Shown here piece by piece: positions 62,056-64,000 of a DNA stretch of 64,000 nt. The DNA is from Melampsora larici-populina 98AG31 (taxonomy: Eukaryota; Basidiomycota; Pucciniomycetes; Pucciniales; Melampsoraceae): contig NW_006768785.1 in NCBI RefSeq assembly GCF_000204055.1, forward strand, positions 1,123,496 to 1,187,495, given 5' to 3'. The first letter of the stretch is position 1, and each line of letters opens with the position of its first letter. Both the position numbers and the translations under genes were made by a program. The notes beneath the pieces are model-generated. The model was not told where the DNA came from and did not search any database. It worked only from the letters and a program-made list of their open reading frames with translations.

Positions 62056-62285
62056 TTCCATTTTTAGGAGTCTCACATTTCTAGGTGGGTTATTATTTTC
62101 TCTTTTTATTTATTTCTTAAATTTTCTAGGTTCTCCTTCTTATCATTGTTATTTCGTAACTTACATGTTTCACTGCTACCATACCAAATTACCGTGATGC
62201 TCTAAAACTTAACTTATTAAGTCTCATAGCGTGTGTGGGGGGGGGCCGACAGGCCGCCGGTGCTTTGGTGTAGTAGGCTCTCTGC
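62056..62285. repeat. Direct repeat of the recombinase element, outer copy (230 bp)
   Basis: Begins TTCCATTTTTAGGAGTCTCA and ends GTAGTAGGCTCTCTGC. It differs from the copy at 62589-62817 by one base and one G in a G run. Confidence 0.9.
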
Positions 62286-62483
62286 GAGGCAGGGTGCAGG
62301 GGCGGGCGGGAGGACAAAAGAAAATTTTTCGAACGAAATGATGAGACTTTTTTCCTATCGTTTCGTTAGTGTTATTGTTTAGCTTGAGTGAGTGAGCAAA
62401 TTTCGTTAAAGGTCAATTACCCTTTAGCAATAATTTTTGGGTTTGTCTCCGTTGGGGGAAATTCATTTCCCCATTCTCTCTCG

Positions 62484-62548
62484 GTACCCGGGTCTTCTTT
62501 CGGGTACCAAGTTGACCCGATCCATGTGTTCCCCATTCCTTCACATGG
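62484..62548. repeat. Two adjacent hairpins between the direct repeats
   Basis: GGTACCCG/CGGGTACC (about 62484-62509) and CCATGTG/CACATGG (about 62521-62548) form consecutive stem-loops just before hairpin A. Confidence 0.6.
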
Positions 62549-62553
62549 AACTA

Positions 62554-62585
62554 TACAGATGCCGTCGTGCCTTTGGGCATCTGTA
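62554..62585 (+). repeat. Hairpin with conserved loop, copy A
   Basis: The 10-bp perfect stem TACAGATGCC/GGCATCTGTA encloses the loop GTCGTGCCTTTG. It ends three bases before the inner direct repeat. Confidence 0.75.
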
Positions 62586-62588
62586 ACA

Positions 62589-62817
62589 TTCCATTTTTAG
62601 GAGTCTCACATTTCTAGGTGGGTTATTATTTTCTCTTTTTATTTATTTCTTAAATTTTCTAGGTTTTCCTTCTTATCATTGTTATTTCGTAACTTACATG
62701 TTTCACTGCTACCATACCAAATTACCGTGATGCTCTAAAACTTAACTTATTAAGTCTCATAGCGTGTGTGGGGGGGGCCGACAGGCCGCCGGTGCTTTGG
62801 TGTAGTAGGCTCTCTGC
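62589..62817. repeat. Direct repeat of the recombinase element, inner copy (229 bp)
   Basis: Almost identical to 62056-62285. Its right end forms half of an 11-bp stem (AGTAGGCTCTC at 62804-62814 with GAGAGCCTACT at 62853-62863). Confidence 0.9.
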
Positions 62818-63117
62818 TACCTACTCTCGGGACGTATCGTCCGGAGCCTGCGGAGAGCCTACTCGGTATGTCCCGAGGCTAGCCTGTATCTCATCTCTTG
62901 GCCCCCGAAACTCAATTCCCCTCATCACTGCCTTATCTCTTATTTTTTTTTTTTTTCGGCAATTAACTCTCGCTCTCTCTCTATTCTCAGATCTCTCATT
63001 GGCTCAACATGTATTGATCTTTCCACTCTCGTCTCATCCCCTAGGGATTCTACAACATTTTGTTTTGAGTTTCTTCCTCCTTTTCACCTAACAACTTTGA
63101 ATCTTTCTTCACATCTG
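62818..63117. other. 3' non-coding part of the recombinase element
   Basis: It lies between the recombinase stop and the inner repeat. It holds nested dyads (CTCGGGAC/GTCCCGAG) and a pyrimidine-rich tract with a T14 run. No gene. Confidence 0.5.
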
Positions 63118-64000
63118 TCATACACCATCCTCTCCGTGTTCATCTTCTCCTGTGTCCGCTTGTCCGCTTTCTTCCTCTCCGATCTTCATCCAATCCCATA
63201 TCAACTTCGCATCTTCTACATCACCCTTTGTATACTTTCGAAGATATCTCTGGTACGCTTTTGATTCCCAGCGACCTGCCTTTACGATATCCTCTAACGG
63301 TAAGTTCTTGTTCCATTTTAATGTCGCTCCGCCTATCCTAAATGAATGGCCCGACAGGTGATGATGTTTATCTGATTTATTCCATACTCTCTTGTAGATG
63401 TTCAACACGACCGTCTTTGTCAGTGTCACTCTCCTTCCTTTCCCATCAACATACGACAACAACCTATCTGCTAGATCGTGACCCGGGTTTTCCTTAAACA
63501 CTCTTTCTAATGCTCGGACTGGACATAAGTGTGAAGGGATCCGTCTTACATGTAAGTATTGTATTGCTCCTGCTTTTGCTGTCTTCGCGTTGTGTAACCC
63601 AAGTTTAAAATAAGAATGGTCTGGTGCGTAAATTAGGTCTCTCTTCAAAATGATGGCCTTTGTCTTATCGTCCGACACTAATTCGCCTAACCTCGCCATT
63701 CCCCAGAAAGCAATCAGTGCTATAGCTAAAGCTAAGTGATCTCTCTTATTTCCTTTATCCAGTTCCAAAACTAACTCTGCTAAATGTCTTAATTGTACTG
63801 GTTGTCTAATCATCTTAGCATCCTCGTTACATTTTGCATCTGCTAAAGCTGCTGCCCTCAATAGTAACTTCGATGTTTGATTGTTCTCGTTTGGGAATGG
63901 TTCACCGTGGAACAAGTGCCATGATCGTATCCCGGTCACGTATTTCAATAAAGTCGTCGCCGTCACTTTATGTTTCTCGTTAGACAGGTTCAACTCTTCT
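63118..64000 (-). CDS. Tyrosine recombinase of a DIRS/Ngaro- or Crypton-type element, 5' cut by window edge
   Basis: The frame runs off the right edge (EELNLSNEKHK at the border, no true ATG), so the N-terminus is missing. The catalytic pattern of tyrosine recombinases is visible: Arg in FWGMARLGELV, a Lys-containing strand GLHNAKTAKAG, HSFRIGGATL (H-x-x-R), and GRWESKAYQRYLRKY with the candidate nucleophile Tyr after the W of GRW. The acidic tail ends GEDEHGEDGV, stop 63118-63120. These enzymes cut and join DNA to insert a circular or linear intermediate. The nearby 229/230-bp direct repeats fit the split-repeat end of Ngaro/PAT-like retroelements, but no reverse transcriptase is visible here, so a Crypton remains possible. 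Confidence 0.88.
   Translation of the reverse strand, partial: EELNLSNEKHKVTATTLLKYVTGIRSWHLFHGEPFPNENNQTSKLLLRAAALADAKCNEDAKMIRQPVQLRHLAELVLELDKGNKRDHLALAIALIAFWGMARLGELVSDDKTKAIILKRDLIYAPDHSYFKLGLHNAKTAKAGAIQYLHVRRIPSHLCPVRALERVFKENPGHDLADRLLSYVDGKGRRVTLTKTVVLNIYKRVWNKSDKHHHLSGHSFRIGGATLKWNKNLPLEDIVKAGRWESKAYQRYLRKYTKGDVEDAKLIWDWMKIGEEESGQADTGEDEHGEDGV

Noticed and set aside
62056..62817. Pair of LTRs with a short internal region (TRIM-like element)
   Set aside because: The repeats do not begin TG and end CA, no target duplication was seen around them, and they sit directly behind a tyrosine recombinase gene.

Overview
The window looks like nuclear DNA of a basidiomycete, most likely a rust fungus (Pucciniales). 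The genes are broken by many short GT-AG introns. Intergenic DNA is AT-rich and full of nested DNA transposons. There is an intron-bearing tRNA-Leu, a basidiomycete-type CACTA/Plavaka-like transposase, and two copies of an unfamiliar RING protein family. A 100-base N run (32923-33022) marks an assembly gap.

Layout: (1) 0.6-9.75 kb holds four tandem, same-strand genes for secreted CAP/PR-1-like proteins, each with the same exon plan and a shared promoter block. (2) 10.96-12.44 kb is twinfilin, an actin-binding protein. (3) 12.9-15.06 and 25.6-27.8 kb are two paralogues with a signal peptide and a C-terminal RING-H2 finger. The 10 kb between them is repeat-rich. (4) A spliced tRNA-Leu(CAA) lies at 28.8 kb, followed by about 4 kb with no recognisable gene. 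(5) 33.1-37.7 kb encodes a large Ser/Pro-rich disordered protein with a C-terminal coiled coil. (6) 39.3-41.1 kb encodes a secreted beta-carbonic anhydrase with a repetitive, sequon-rich Ser/Asn/Gln stalk. (7) 42.4-45.6 kb is a nest of CACTG-ended elements with 3-bp target duplications and later insertions. (8) 46.3-48.9 kb carries two divergent housekeeping genes, eEF1B-gamma and the complex I 9.5-kDa subunit. (9) 49.9-52.2 kb is a DUF2235 alpha/beta hydrolase. (10) 53.75-61.66 kb is one apparently complete CACCAC-ended transposon of 7.9 kb with a transposase gene and a coiled-coil second gene. (11) 61.66-62.02 kb is a Harbinger-like MITE. (12) 62.06-64.0 kb is the 3' part of a tyrosine-recombinase element with 229/230-bp direct repeats.

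The host genes do not form one pathway. They mix housekeeping functions (translation, respiration, actin) with proteins predicted to be secreted (CAP, RING, carbonic anhydrase), as often seen in rust genomes. The most unusual signals are three hairpins that keep the same 12-nt loop while their stems differ and stay paired, the signal-peptide RING paralogues, the stalked carbonic anhydrase, and transposon insertions whose target duplications can be checked against empty or related sites inside the same window. Exon limits are read by eye and are approximate unless an exact coordinate is given.
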